DNA of 64,000 nt, taken from NCBI GenBank assembly GCA_002482845.1, contig DLGT01000103.1, positions 1-64,000 on the forward strand, read 5' to 3'. Below the pieces are notes generated by a model that made no database searches, was not told where the DNA came from, and saw only the letters and a program-made list of their open reading frames with translations. Of the stretch, positions 63,911 to 64,000 are shown piece by piece. The number at the start of each line of letters is the position of its first letter. Position 1 is the stretch's first letter. Source of the stretch: Saprospiraceae bacterium UBA7687 (GTDB taxonomy: Bacteria > Bacteroidota > Bacteroidia > Chitinophagales > Saprospiraceae). The position numbers were made by a program, and so were the translations under genes.

Positions 63911-64000
63911 ATGAAAGAAATAAAAATATCTCAAGAGTTTAAAACCCAAACAACTAGGGCTGTATTATCTATAATATTTTTTGTCATAATATATTTACTT
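63911..64000 (+). CDS. Start of a truncated ORF at the window edge
   Basis: An ATG 121 bases after the -7 box of copy 15 opens a frame (KEIKISQEFKTQTTRAVLSI, then a hydrophobic stretch) that runs off the window. Likely a small membrane protein; only 30 residues are visible. Confidence 0.5.
   Translation, partial: MKEIKISQEFKTQTTRAVLSIIFFVIIYLL

Overview
The window reads as a chromosome segment of a Bacteroidota bacterium, most likely a Saprospiria relative. It has a SusC/SusD pair, type IX secretion (T9SS) C-terminal sorting tails, SusR-like propeller/Y_Y_Y/HTH regulators, Bacteroidota -7 boxes (TAnnTTTG), DUF6261, and AT-rich DNA. The taxonomic call is an inference from gene content. I recognised no rRNA, tRNA, CRISPR array, transposase or integrase.

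Region 1 (0-7.1 kb) holds ordinary genes: a YdeI/OmdA-type protein, an AraC-type regulator, a three-gene unit (DUF2807 protein, DoxX membrane protein, small lipoprotein), a UGT-like glycosyltransferase, an FGE-sulfatase-domain lipoprotein gene with one in-frame TGA, and a holin-like (DUF1469-type) membrane protein closed by a strong terminator hairpin.

Region 2 (7.1-26.9 kb) is a complete-looking beta-1,3-glucan (laminarin) utilisation locus on the minus strand. In transcription order it has a secreted T9SS multi-CBM protein, SusC, SusD, a PKD lipoprotein, a Calx-beta/GH16 laminarinase, a clan GH-A lipoprotein, a large GH149/GH94-like phosphorylase with no signal peptide, a GH17 lipoprotein and a GPH-type sugar:cation symporter. 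A SusR-like hybrid regulator is transcribed divergently from it. The proposed flow is surface binding and cutting, SusCD import, periplasmic trimming, symport, and cytoplasmic phosphorolysis.

Region 3 (26.8-41 kb) is scarred DNA. It has TTAAGG tracts and hairpin-repeat clusters flanking a two-component system plus a secreted esterase. A dead second copy of the regulator's 3' end sits at 31.2 kb. Further on come a DUF4184 membrane protein, a DUF3239-like protein, a DUF4279 protein, a type III restriction relic joined to a propeller relic, a Fic protein, and a PD-(D/E)XK nuclease gene lying between two diverged direct repeats. Two related ~500-bp non-coding blocks rich in inverted repeats come next.

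Region 4 (40.1-64 kb) is the most unusual part. About two dozen unrelated plus-strand genes sit in small groups (NUDIX, CPBP protease, VOC, SnoaL, GT39, serine hydrolase, SUKH, TPR, alpha/beta hydrolase, DUFs). Fifteen copies of a ~65-bp dyad element punctuate them. Each copy carries a TATATTTG -7 box (one has TATATTTT), usually 115-200 bp before the next start codon, and is followed by one of two related leader types. Several groups also end with a shared ~70-110 bp palindromic element that can overlap the stop codon of the last gene. The layout resembles a gene-cassette array in which each cassette brings its own promoter, but without a recognisable integrase or canonical attC boxes in the window. 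I consider this the best candidate for an undescribed system here.
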